A stretch of 64,000 bases of DNA. It comes from Paramacrobiotus metropolitanus. Taxonomy: Eukaryota > Tardigrada > Eutardigrada > Parachela > Macrobiotidae. The stretch spans positions 124,001 through 188,000 of the forward strand of contig NW_026570273.1 in NCBI RefSeq assembly GCF_019649055.1, read 5' to 3'. This document shows positions 11,443 to 22,733 of the stretch, in pieces. The notes beneath the pieces are model-generated. The model worked only from the letters and a program-made list of their open reading frames with translations, made no database searches and had not been told where the DNA came from. Each line of letters opens with the position of its first letter. The first letter of the stretch is position 1. The translations under genes were made by a program, and so were the position numbers.

Positions 11443-13153
11443 AACCATTCAAGATCAGCTGTCACAAAAAGGACAGCTCTATGCAACAATTCTTTGAGGT
11501 ATCACTCACAATCACAAACGTCATGGCAGTGTGCATTCAGCAGGTAAACATAAAAAGCAAAAACATTCACAGATAGACAACAAGTCAAATCATACACCTA
11601 TTCTCGCACGAGTGGGTGTATTGAAAACTTTAAAAATTGAAAACTGAAAACTTTGAAACTACGAATTCCAACCGCTTCCGGTTGGTGAATAAAGGGCAGC
11701 CTTTATCTACAAGACTACAAAGGACATTCCAAAAGTAACTTTTCCTAATTTGTATCTCCCGTCAGAAGCGCATTCAGCCACTAATTTCCATATCGTTACA
11801 TTTGTTCATATGAATCGAAACAGCAAATGGATTACGTAGATTACAATCACACTGAGAAAAACTGCTGGAAAGGAGAACTAACGTTGTCGGCATTTTTTCT
11901 CGCGGTTTACTGGAACAGTTTTTATTATTTTTTTTCCTTGTTCGCGCTTACTTTTCGTGAAGCACAAAACTCATTTGAGTTCAAAATTTTCTTATCATCC
12001 ATGCTGAATTATTAAACAGAAGATCTAGTTCAAACGTCTGTTTTCGGGAAATAATTGACGGTCTATCTCCCAATAGGCAAAGCTTCTCAACAGCCGAACG
12101 GCAGCAGGCGTGAAAATTGAAAAATTTTGTTTTTGTCGGTGTAACCGAAAGTTTATGGGTACCTACGATTATCTAAGGAACTTAGAAATTTCACTATTTA
12201 TTGGTGCGAAGTGTCTTCGAGTTCATGGCAGCGGGAAAGCTGAAACGTAAAGCAATATGGTGTGTTCTAGTAGAAAATACCTGTAGCTAATTTCAATGGA
12301 AACGAACCTGTTGTACCCGCGTGTAACCGGCAGAAAGGTTTACGGGTTAATGGTTTACGATCAAAGACGCCGCCTAAAACTTTCTGCTGAAATCCCGCAA
12401 AAAGGTTTACATTCTATAAACATTTCCGCCGAACTGCTTTAACCTTTCTGCTGGCATTTAATGCGGCTACAAATTTTGGATAGCGTCACACAATGCATTG
12501 TGAATTCAAGCAAATTGATGGGTGCGTTGAATTAGACAATGTGAAATGTATCATGGAGGTTTCTGTAAGGCTTTTGCACAAATTCCTTCGCTAGCTCAAT
12601 TTTTTGTACTCTATTTCCACACAGTCTCCCAAAACTTGGGATTTCCGTCCTACCACATACTTTTTGCATTGCTAAAGTGACTTTACACATGTGAAAACAA
12701 ATCGCTTGTATACAGGAACGTCAAATGGTCAAAATCCATTGTTCGCGCAATTTTCGATATTGATGAAGTCATAAGTAAAAAAGCATTCAAAAGGTTTAAG
12801 TAATCAGAAACAGGTTTACGAAACGCCTTATTATGGATTAACCGTCCAGCTGTGGATTGATTGTTTTAATTATGGAAAGTTGACCAACGCGCATAAACAT
12901 TAAGGTTGATTTTAAACCGGAACTAAAGCTCTACCATTTGTTTAACTTGAAAATGTAAGAAACTGGAAGAATGCTGAACTATTTCTTTATTTATGTGCAT
13001 TTTTGGGCAAAACTGGAAGGTCAGTTCATAGTTCAAGATTGCCACGCCCGCTAGGGTATAAACTTTGAATTTGGAAATTTTACTTCACTCTTATCTTCCA
13101 GTCTGTTGATTTCCCAGCAGTTTTCCGCACAAACGTTCCCACAAACGCACAAA

Positions 13154-13203
13154 CATACGTACGAGCCAAGTACATATCTGTAGCTATTTGGCTCGTTCGT
13201 ATG
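13154..13203. repeat. 16-bp inverted repeat
   Basis: CATACGTACGAGCCAA and a one-mismatch complement, separated by 18 nt. It is followed by a second, shorter pair built on GCCAAAT. Lies inside the duplicated downstream block of copy B. Confidence 0.6.
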
Positions 13204-13664
13204 TAAGCAGCCAAATACCTATGTATTACAGCATTTGGCTGTTATAAAACAATGAAAAAGGCGCTTGTTTACACGTTCATGTTCAATCAAAACGTTCTCC
13301 GTCAGCTGAAGTACCAAGAAAATATAAGCAGCTTAAAATTAAATCACTGGTCACAGAAGCATTTTACGGAACATGCCGGGTGCCGCTTTAAAGACAAGGC
13401 GGCTGAAATACACAGCTGCGCCGGATAAGACAAAGCACAGTCAATTCAGTATTATACTGTTGAGGCAGAAAGCTAGAATCCTACTTCCGGTGTTACGTCA
13501 GCACGAGACCAGCCATCCAGCAGCACAATGCTTTATGGTCCGTACTTCGTAGGCTCCATAGATTGCTGTGCGTAACGTTAGTGGGTTTGTTGAAGGTATG
13601 AACAAACATGCTAAGTCGCAAAAAAACGAAATAAAAATTCTAGGATTTATGTTTAATGGATGGC

Positions 13665-13702
13665 GGCAACGGTCTGCGGTCGGGACCGACCGCAGACCGT
13701 TG
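13665..13702. repeat. Perfect 18-bp-arm palindrome
   Basis: Two 18-nt arms (GCAACGGTCTGCGGTCGG and its exact complement) separated by only GA. The homologous position downstream of copy C (about 24200-24235) has just one arm-like stretch, so the palindrome arose after the B/C duplication. A further inverted pair (GGAGGCAACAA near 13710, TTGTTGCCTC near 13762) flanks it on the right. Confidence 0.8.
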
Positions 13703-14723
13703 CACCATGGAGGCAACAAACATACGCCGCTTCACTTTGCTCCGCTCATACATTGTTGCCTCTACAAGTATGGTTGCACTGAATACGTATGCTAACCTTA
13801 TGTAGCTTCGAAAACATTTATCTGGACCTGCACCTGATGTACCTGTTCCTCTGTGGAAACATTCTGATTTTGCATTTGTTATCGAAGTTTGTGAACCAAA
13901 AACCAAAAATTTTTTTGCTCTTCGCTGGCAGTTATATTAGGTTCACTTTGGTAAACAATGAAGCGATACGTTTGTCACAGCAGCCCATGGAGCCTACGAG
14001 TCCTTTAAAGCAGTACGTTTGCTCCCCTTGCCAGACACTGGCATTATCAAGAGCGCTTTGTCGCTTTAATTGCACATTCAGTACTAAAAATACTTCATGG
14101 AGAACAATGATGGTCTGGAAATTGTTTCGATTACAGTATGTAGTACCGTAATGCTACAAGAAATTGGTACATGTACTCTGTATATGCAATGCGTTCAAAG
14201 AAATAATATTAAAGCAGCGAAATCTTGGCACGTCACAGTAATTACTGGCCATTGTTCCTAAGGGACCAGTAGGTAACTTCCGGTTCCCATTTTACCGAAG
14301 TAATCCTTCGAAAAACACTCAAAAATGTACTGTATTTATTAAAGATTTTTAAATTAAAAGGAAGTTTAGGCGTCTTCGGAAGCAACAAATTTATTGTACA
14401 CCTGAAAATATGTTGGTTAATGATGCGTTACGCCCAAAATTCCATGCTCGAAAAATATTCATTGTGCATTATGCAGGTAACGTTAATTATGTTAACCACA
14501 ATTATGTATTATGGCAACAAAACACAGTCCACTGTTAAATCCTGTCACCATTGCCCAGAAATATAGGCAATACAAATTGTTCAAGTGCACTGCGTTACCG
14601 TTACGACCCAAGGTAAGTTGTTACAAACTGATTTCCGCCAAAACATTGACTGACGATCGTTAGAGAAACCATGCTGATGGCATCGATTAGTCTGTCCCAG
14701 TTGTCATCTGCTCTTGCTCCAGT

Positions 14724-17700
14724 TTATGCAGCTGTGCTTTGACTTTCCACCATTAAACTACTGAGCGCGTTTAACGTTAGTGCGTTCAGCTTCGACGTGT
14801 CCAGATTGGCCACTGAATATACAACCCGGCTGCCAATTCGTGGATCACACTGTTGCAATTCGCTTAAAATCTGCAAAAATAAGTAAGTTAAGTTAAAATA
14901 AGTGTCAATAGTAGAGAACGCGCGCGTCATCTGCGGGTTCCTATAGTAGATATACGCCAAGGACTAAGCGGGTCGCAAAAATCTTTCGAAGTAATTCAAA
15001 AATCAAAATGCTGCAGTGCACACTGATAGCCACGATCGGCACACAGCATTTATTATGTCGACTACCATTCGTCGGCCGACACAAAATCGATTGCATGACA
15101 TCAGCCGTCACGAGGGCGGCGATTCAAATAACTAAGAAAAATTAGGAAAACGAAAGATACAAGAGCAACTTCCAATATGAGAAAACATAAGAGCCCCAGA
15201 AAACATAAGAAAAAAAGACGGACGAGCAAAAAGCAAGGTCGACTTCAAGACTGGTCGGCATCGTATTTTTTCGACGAAGTGAAGGCAAACGAATTTTCGT
15301 CGACGAAATGACTGGTCTCTGGAACCGTATCCCGACGAACTGGCAGACATCTATTTAATTTTCCAAAAACAGTTCAAATCATAATTACCTTATTGATACG
15401 CCCTCTGGTGAAAGAAGATTTCGCTACCTTCCGAATCCACACAGCAAGAACACCAGAATCAACTGTCGGAGGCGGTAAACTTGCTTCCACCATGCTCCAT
15501 AAATCACAAGTCGGCGTATAGTTACAGGACGATGATGAAGCAAGCATACAGTAACGATATAGATACTTGCACCTTGCGGGCTCTGTCATATCCATCCCAC
15601 CAGAAAAGTTTTTTTCATTCAGACTGTATGGGTATGATGCTGAAAATAAACAGTTTCTCCACAAGATGAGTTTGGCTTGAAGAGCAGCTTCAGTGCAAGC
15701 GGAGGCGATATTGAGAGCCTCCTCGCCAAAGGTTGTTACAGAGTCCCACACGAACTTCTTGATCACCACCACCAAATACTTTCGTTTTGGCATGCCTTCC
15801 TTTAGAGCGGAAATCCATCGCATGCAGTCTTGTAAACTCTTGAGAGAAGCATTCGATATCATGATGCGTTCCGTCGTCGCCGTCATGAATTTGACCAAAC
15901 ACAGACCGGCCAATAGCGCTGCTTTATTCATTGCGACCTTCGTGCCACGGGCAGCAAACGATAGCCGTATTTCTTTGGAGTGCTCTCCCTGATTTATTAA
16001 ATTATTCCACACAGGGCACACACGACGGCACTGAATGCGGGGGACAGTGTCCAGAAACTGGAAGACTTGTTCGAGAATGTTTAGGGGCAGCAGCTGAAAA
16101 TTGGCAGAATCCTGTTCTATCGCGAGCTCTTGGAAGGCATCTTCCATAGTCTCCGCCAGTGGCAGCCAATGTGTGCCAGAAAACGTCAACCCCTTAGAAA
16201 GGCGGTTTTCCAAATCATCCCTTGCATTTTTCAAACTCCGTACCTGCAATGAAAGATTAAAATAGTATTTAGACAGGGTAGGTACAGAGCAGATGCGTTG
16301 TTTTCAATGTATCTTGCGCAAGCAAGCCATTCTTTGTTTGATATTAGTGTTGACTATTCAGATATTTGTTTTTGCTTAGAAAGTGATTGGGAATGTTCCT
16401 TTTGCGAATCATGTCTTAATTTTTAACACTTCTTTATGCATCCAAAGGCTCATTTTACCATTCAGAAAATCGTGGAACAATTAATTCTCAGTTGATTTCT
16501 CCGACTTAACGTGCCCTTTAAACTTCGTCTTGACCAGTTGACGGCCATTGACGTCAGGGCTCAACATGGCTTTCCGAATTTTTTCCCCAGTGAGTGGGAA
16601 CAGCTAATGAATATCAGTTAGCATAATTAGCAATAAGTGACTTAGAAGCAACAGAAAAAACATAAATTAAACTTGTATCTCAAGTTAGTTACAAATGACA
16701 GTTGCGCGAAAATGGCTAATTTCGGATTTTCCAGGCTCTCGTAGGTCTTGGTAATTGACTATTTAGTGGATGAACAATTAAACCGGAGATAAATCAACAA
16801 TGTACAATTAACAACGCTCTCTCTCTCAAATCGACCAACACGGGTTCTGTAAGTTGAACAGCAGAAGACCACAGTCCATCAAAAACTTGTGTTGCGTGCC
16901 AGTATCATTGCCCATGAAGGGTCTCGAATTACACGGGCGAATGCAATTTCGGCTGTTTTTCTTTATCACATAATCAGATCAAGTTTTTGTCGGTTCGTAC
17001 TCAAAACATGCGCCAAGCAACAGTTTCCAGTGACCACCATCACTTTTTTCAACCAGTGCTTTGTTTGGACGAAAAAACGATTTGGCTCCCCTAGGCGTTT
17101 TGCGGGTTTGTTCCAGCCGTTAAATTTTAGTTTTTGCTCACAAAACACTTGCTCGGTCATCATTAAACTGACTCTAATTCCAAGCGCAAAACGTCATCCC
17201 TGGATTTTTGAATTAAATTCTTTTCCAGCACTGCCCCGACCCATTGATCAATGCCTTCGCTCAGGAAGGCGTTTCTGGCGACATCGCAATCGAAAACCGA
17301 ATGAGTTTTTGTTCGTTAAATGCCCAAAAGAAAACTACACCATAAACTAAAAAAAGTTCGGGAAAAAGTGCACGACACGGTCCGGCAAAAAATCAGAATG
17401 CCATGTCGCCAACTTACCATGGACAGGGTGTAGGTAAATTACACAAATCATACCGTAGTGCATATGAAGGAGACTTAACAGAAGAGTTATTAATACGCGA
17501 CTATTAATATGCTTTATGCAACTACGATAATACCCATAAAGTTATAAACTATCGACTAAAGTAACCAATCTGATACAAACCATTAACTATGGCCAATGAT
17601 AGTAGTTTATCTTCCGTTTAGTGCGTTGTGCATGAATGACAGTGGAAATCTATTACGGCAAGCGACAGGCCCATTTCCGGTCTACATAAACATATGGCAT

Positions 17701-20361
17701 GCAATACATAAGCGACATGCTTTATGGCTTTTAGGATCCACTGGTTGCTAACTTGCATCACAGTACACACGTTAACGTTTGTTCCAGTTCAGAAGGACAA
17801 AACTACCGCTTAAAAGAAAGAGCAAAAATTCTAATTTTTCTGGTTTTCCATGTGTAATTTGTGTGTTATTGCAGTACTGCTGAAGAAATCAAAAGTTTGA
17901 GAAAAGAGAAATTGTGTGCTCTTGGCATACAAGGTTAGTGAGGCCTAGCTGACCGTTGCATTGAATTTTCTAGTAACTTGATTTACTCTGGACTCAGTGT
18001 GGAGCGTTATAAAATTTTTGTTTCGCATTTATCGCGCATAACTGAAATTTCGCGAAAAATATTCGCATTAGCCGCGATGTCCAGCGTAAAGGAAAGTCAA
18101 TAGTGCGTTATACGCTTACCATGTACTTCCCGTATGGTCGTTTAAGTGAAACACTATGATAAGTGAATGGACGATGGTCGTTTAAGTGAAACACCTGAAA
18201 TATTATTTTGCACAAACCGATTTTCCTTCGGATTTTTTCCTCATCCAGTTAAACAGGACGTACCCTTTACAGAGTACTTTAAATTTTAAAAATAGCTTGA
18301 ACCGTTCTTTTGCAATTGCGTCGTAAAGAAATCAGTGACGAAAGCGCTTTAGCCACGCCACATGAGCCACCGCACTACGCTCAGATAATTTAAGTAACCA
18401 CCATACATGGGCGGCTGCGGGATCACCGTGCCAGAAGTTGATTTTGACAAAATCGAATTCAGTTCAAAGACATCAGCTTCGAAGAAATGAAGTAAACAAA
18501 TTGAAGTAAACTTAAATTTAACTGAACAGAATTAACAGCCGCGCAGGTGGTTCTGACGGTAGTTATCTGACCGTGGTGCAGTGGCTCATTTGGCGTGGCT
18601 AAGGCGCTGTCGTCACTGATTTCTTTACGACGCAATAGCAAAAAAACGGTTTAAGCTATTTAAAAAATTTCAAGTACTCTGTAAAGGGTATATCTTGTTT
18701 CATTGGACAAAGAAAAAAACTGAAGGAAAATGGGTTTATGGAATTTATTATTTCGGGTGTTTCACTTAAACGACCATACGAGTTGGTATGGTACTTCTCC
18801 AGATATCCATCAATTTTAAAATTGTAAACTGTGTAAATTGCGGAACACGACTGTGTAAATTGCGGAAGCCATGTAGAAATAAACGGTCATCACGGCTTGT
18901 CTTGTTCAAGCAGCAAGGGTAGGTGGTCGCGCCATGTCGAGCTGAATAACGAGATTAAGCGTGGTTTGGAGACCGCGGGCTATCCGTGTAAAAGCGAGCC
19001 TTCCGGACTGTCAGATCTCCACGGCAAGCGACCTGACGGTATGACCCTGATACCGGTGCGTGACGGCAAGGCGGTGGTGTGGGATGCGACATGCTGGGAC
19101 ACCGTGGCCGTGTCTCACGTGAACGCTAGCTCGAGAAAAGCCGGGAGCGTAGCCCAAATGGCGGAAATCAGTAAGCGCGGGAAATACGATTTCGTAGAAG
19201 AGTTGGGATATCTCTTCTATCCTCTGGCAGTCGAGACTTTCGGGACATTTGGAGTGTCTTTTGCGGAGTTGATTCGATTCGTCGGCCGGAAGATCCGCGA
19301 AGTAACCGGGGAACCTCGATCTACGGCCTTTTTGAGACAACGTTTAAGCCTGGCTATAGTCAGAGGAAATGCAGCGGCCGTTTTGGGCACGCTACGCGCT
19401 CGTAATGATACTAACGATTTTGGATGTTTTTTCAATTTTTAAAATTCAATCATTTTAATTAGTTTAAATTTGCGCAGGCTTCTTGTCATTGAGTAGAGGC
19501 AGTTGCCAAATAAAAACAAAATTTTAAAATTCGCGTCATGCCTGTTTACAGTGTTCATGCAGTCGTGTGACTGTGATAACTTAGATCGGGATAACAGTCG
19601 TGTGATTACAGTCGTAAGACTCTTGTCAGTGTGTGACGATGCGCTATTGATAACCCTCCATATTCGTCATATGCCAAGCTTACCAGGTATTCAGGAGTAG
19701 CACCAGCGACGTCAGAGGACCCTTGAGCTATGTGTGTAATATAGAACAGCGTCTCGTCGAGCACACGGACAGGCACAATGTTACTGCGGCTAGGTTCCTC
19801 CTGCCAGCAACTCCACAATGCAGCCATAACTGGATTGTTGAATGCAGGCGGGCAATATCCCAACATTAAACATCGCCCAGGAGAAAATGTCCCGGGTAGA
19901 ACCCGGCGTTTGCGCATTTCGCTAGATGAAGGCACGATACGCAGCAAATGCGTCGGAATAACCTCGCGAAGGGTGGTTGAACCGCCCTTCACCTTAGCGG
20001 CAATATAACGGTCGTGCAACCTCCAGGGAACCAGTAATTTTACAGAGTACCACCTCCACGGTTCATCGGCAGACGTGCGCCCCAAGACTTGGTGATAATA
20101 ACCAAGTGTATTAAATTTTAGTTCTCTCCTATCAGTATTGTAGTCGTTAAATGATGCTCCTTTTGACTGCAAACAGTGAAAGATCTTCCGGTTCTTTCCG
20201 TACTGCACAAACTCCCGGTGCTGTTCACGGCCGCCAAAGTCGATAATCAGACCGTTATCCTTGACATCAATGACGTTTCCGTGCTGTAGTGTGCCATTGG
20301 TTGACTGTACGTCCACGCTGTTCCCTCCGTATATCCCGGATGTTTTAAATATAAAGCGCAT
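14724..20361 (-). CDS. F-box copy B: Agenet/Tudor-like module plus F-box, shortened tail
   Basis: Predicted 559-aa member of the array. Exon 1 is 20361-19684 (226 codons), exon 2 is 16243-15389 (285 codons, slightly longer than in D and E), exon 3 is 14870-14724 (48 codons plus TAA). Exon 1 begins MRFIFKTSGIYGGNSVDV. The F-box is LLPLNILEQVFQFLDTVP with RRVCPVWNNLI. The tail starts ILSELQQCDPRI and runs to SSLMVESQSTAA. Compared with C, D and E, a 2-nt deletion after the VESQST codons throws the frame and removes about 15 residues, including the ELEQEQM-like acidic end. Exons 1 and 2 show no internal stops, so the gene may still be functional. Intron 1 is 3.4 kb and holds a foldback element and a retroelement fragment absent from its closest relative C. 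Confidence 0.72.
16244..18130. other. Intron 1 of copy B, right-hand part
   Basis: From 16244 to about 16500 this matches the start of the copy C intron (26694-26960), and from about 17560 to 17860 it matches 28800-29085, so both introns derive from one ancestor. The stretch between (about 16500-17550) shows no recognised gene; a 153-codon plus-strand frame at 16889-17350 has no family resemblance and is not called. Confidence 0.45.
18131..18780. mobile_element. 650-bp foldback/MITE-like element
   Basis: Ends with an inverted CGTATGGTCGTTTAAGTGAA / TTCACTTAAACGACCATACG pair. The inverted arms extend about 230-270 bp each (18131-18390 and 18568-18780) around a loop near 18475. The terminal motif GTCGTTTAAGTGAAACAC is repeated at about 18175-18196 in the left arm. 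No transposase frame, so non-autonomous. No target-site duplication could be seen. Present in copy B intron 1 and absent from the equivalent copy C intron. Confidence 0.72.
18837..19442 (+). pseudogene. 5'-truncated retroelement fragment: CCHC-like finger plus PD-(D/E)XK-like endonuclease
   Basis: Open frame antisense to copy B, encoding the C-terminal part of a retroelement protein. It starts with a Cys/His cluster (CVNCGSHV, then HHGLSC), continues RWSRHVELNNEIKRGL, then GKRPDGMTLIPV and VVWDATCWDT. The RPDG and WDAT motifs look like a restriction-like PD-(D/E)XK fold, and the end reads FLRQRLSLAIVRGNAAAVLG. I remember this finger-plus-endonuclease module downstream of reverse transcriptases in animal retroelements with an R2/R4-like layout. 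No RT lies upstream, only stops, as expected of a 5'-truncated insertion. An AATAAA follows near 19510. A 22-bp direct repeat around CTGTGTAAATTGCGGAA (18829 and 18851) marks the left edge. The clade assignment is tentative. Confidence 0.55.
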
Positions 20362-20634
20362 TTTCAACTGTTCAGAAAACAAATTCGACTCTTGACAATT
20401 AAAGCATAACAGCAAATCATTAACTGGGGGAAAATTGTACAGCAAAATTGCTGCTAATGATTTCCAGCAGACTTATTGATTTACAGCTTCAAGCAAATGC
20501 CGTTGATTTACAGCAACACGATTCACTTATGCGCTGCTCATGCATACAATAACGGTGGACGCAAATATTTTATAAGCTAAGCCTGGACCACCGGTTCCAT
20601 TTTTCCTTTGAATGAAACACCCACATTGTCTGAT

Positions 20635-21733
20635 AGAGATGGCAACGGCCGGCTAAACGGCTGACGTCCGGCTGAAGTTCTTAGCCGGCTTACTCAACGC
20701 GTAACGCGGTTGAAAGTCTTAACCGGCTGGTGCGGCTAACCAGATTTTCTAGAAAGCTTCGCCGAACGGCGTATTCTGTTTACGTGCAAACTTTGCCAAT
20801 AATTAAATTCTTTTTTTAAAAACGTCGGAACTGAAAGAATCATCTTCACATCAGTGGGAATAAAATCACAGAACATTACCAGTTGCTGTGTTCACTTTGC
20901 GAGAAACGGCATTCAAAAAACTTTTGGCGCAAACATGAGCGGTTTTCCGAGAACTCCTGACTGCATGGGTGCAGGAACGCATTAGGCTGTGAAGCAGAGG
21001 TTGCCCATCTCCATTACCATTTTTCCATACTAAAATGGTATGGATGGAAAAACGAAGAAATGGGCGGAAACGGGAAATTAGAAAATAGGATGAAAATGAC
21101 AAATTAATGCATTTTCGTAACCATTTTGGTTGGCAAAATTTACAAAAACCACCGACACCTCCGCGCTTCGCGCGAAATCCTAATAACTTTTACATGGCAG
21201 GATCGCAAAAATTCCGACAAAAACAGCGCTGAATTCACGCTTTGCGTGGATAGCTGATTGCCAACAAGGTTTTCCCTTACCCGGCGTCAGCAAGTTTTTG
21301 GTCGTATGTTTAAATTTTATTTTTAAAAAATGGGACGCTGAAATGGGGATGGAAGAAAATGGGTCTGATCCAAAGGTTATGGAGAGGGAATGGGTGGGAA
21401 AGCTGTAGAAAATGGGGTATGGATGGGATATGGAAAAAGCAGAAATGGGCAACCTCTGCTGTGAAGGCGATGTTACGTAAATTGAACCATAACACTATGT
21501 TTAATCCATACCACGGACGAAAGCAAGCGCAAACTGAACAAAATTCTGGCACGCAGTTAATTAATAGCGCCATAATCTCCACCAAAAGTTGCAGAGGAAT
21601 GCCGCCGTTCAAAGCGAGTCGGCCGCCAGCGGGCTGAAGTTGACCAGCCGGCTTAAGCCGGCCTGATGTCGGCTACGGCCTTAAAATATCGTCAGAGGGT
21701 TGGCCCGGACGCGGCTAAGCCGTTGCCATCTCT
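20635..21733. mobile_element. TIR element rich in CCGGC, about 1.1 kb
   Basis: Ends are an inverted AGAGATGGCAACGGC pair, with many CCGGCTAA / TTAGCCGG copies near both ends. A deleted relative starts at about 30203 upstream of copy C and has lost its right terminus; more CCGGC-rich debris lies near 33030-33150. hAT-like terminal sequence is possible, but no matching 8-bp target duplication was found. No transposase recognised. It separates the copy B promoter block from its gene. Confidence 0.55.
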
Positions 21734-21740
21734 TCCTCAC

Positions 21741-22080
21741 AGTATCAGCCTGCCTGTTCAGTAACGGCTTGGACTAAAAGGGATATCACTATCAGCATCA
21801 GAAATCGTTTAACGAATGGAAGAAAGTGAGTCGAAGCAGAGGAATAAAGATTTTCGTATTTTCTGTCTTCTTCTTAAGAATTCTCTCAGTCTCATTATTC
21901 CTTTGTCCGTTTTGCTCTGCCCGAATCGCTTCATATGTGATTTTAGCAGTCAAGCTAAACAGACAGACCTATTTTTATAACCGTTCCGGATGGAGTATAA
22001 AAGATTTCGCCGATGCGATTTCAGAATTCAAGCCTCATCTCATAACTGTATGGAGAAAGGGTTACAGCAGCCTTCATGTA
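21741..22080 (-). promoter_or_regulatory. Conserved upstream block, copy B
   Basis: Shares CTTGGACTAAAAGGGATATC, the CAGCATCAGAAATCG core and GGAAGAAAGTGAGTCGAAGC with C, and parts with A, D and E. It lies 1.4 kb from the copy B start because the TIR element intervenes. In plus orientation GGAAGAAA|GTGAGT also resembles a splice donor of a possible divergent transcript. Confidence 0.35.
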
Positions 22081-22540
22081 TCCCATTTGCCGCACATTCC
22101 ATTTTCAGTAAGTCATAGAATGACAATGCTGTATGGTAGCCCTCGTAAATAACAGATAACCCAAATAAAACGTATGCTGTCGAGTAACCAACCTGCATCG
22201 AAGTTCCAAGTCTGCCTTATAACAGGCTTGATGACAATAGTAACCTCGAAGACCCGCTGGGACACCGGCTAAGCAGAGCTTGGCTAGCCGTATACGGATG
22301 TTTCAAAATCAAACAAATTACAGTACGAATTTTGGAAGGCATATTTTACAGTGGCCGTTTATAGGCTCCAGCAGGCTGCAGCAGCAGTACAGGAAACTTG
22401 TGTTAGCGATTTGGTTTTCCTCTTTCCATCTGCATAATTATTGTATAAGCCTGTCAAACACAAGCTTCTTGAAACAAGTTAATGAGCCATACACAAGCAG
22501 CGATTTCGGGTAACCGGAAGCCTTGCTTGTATAATATATA

Positions 22541-22733
22541 AGGGGCGAAGCCCAACGCCTTCCACCGTTTCCCTGTACTGATGCCGTCACCAGACGGGAG
22601 TGTGACGTTGTGAATGAACATGGCGCTGATGTACCGCGCCAGAATTAACCATATGTACCGCCGCAACGTCGCGCTCCCGTCGGATGACGGCAGTATTACA
22701 GGGAAACGTTGGAAGGCGTTTGGTTTCGCCCCA
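22541..22733. repeat. Imperfect inverted repeat
   Basis: Arms of about 65 bp: GGGGCGAAGCCCAACGCCTT on the left answers AAGGCGTTTGGTTTCGCCCC on the right, with further matches TTTCCCTGTA / TACAGGGAAA and GACGGGAG / CTCCCGTC. A partial counterpart lies near 31670-31810 upstream of copy C. Confidence 0.65.

Larger units (their letters stand above)
9854..14723. other. Intergenic between F-box copies A and B
   Basis: No protein gene recognised. Contents in order: the family upstream block (about 10321-10480); a relic of a gene-downstream block (about 10480-10700) resembling sequence below copy D at 33.21-33.37 kb; a block at about 10830-11200 repeated at 38.93-39.31 kb; a (TTTG)n run at 11363-11388; an 11-bp-arm hairpin at 11401-11442; a block at about 12290-12450 related to 40.39-40.52 kb; and, from about 12600 to 14723, the downstream duplication shared with copies C and E. 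Two AATAAA signals on the minus strand (near 14333 and 14388) could end copy B transcripts. Confidence 0.5.

Noticed and set aside
16889-17350. 153-codon plus-strand gene in the copy B intron
   Set aside because: No recognisable family, no exon borders, and no equivalent in the copy C intron.
20635-21733. Autonomous hAT transposon
   Set aside because: Ends are hAT-like at best; no transposase and no matching 8-bp target duplication.
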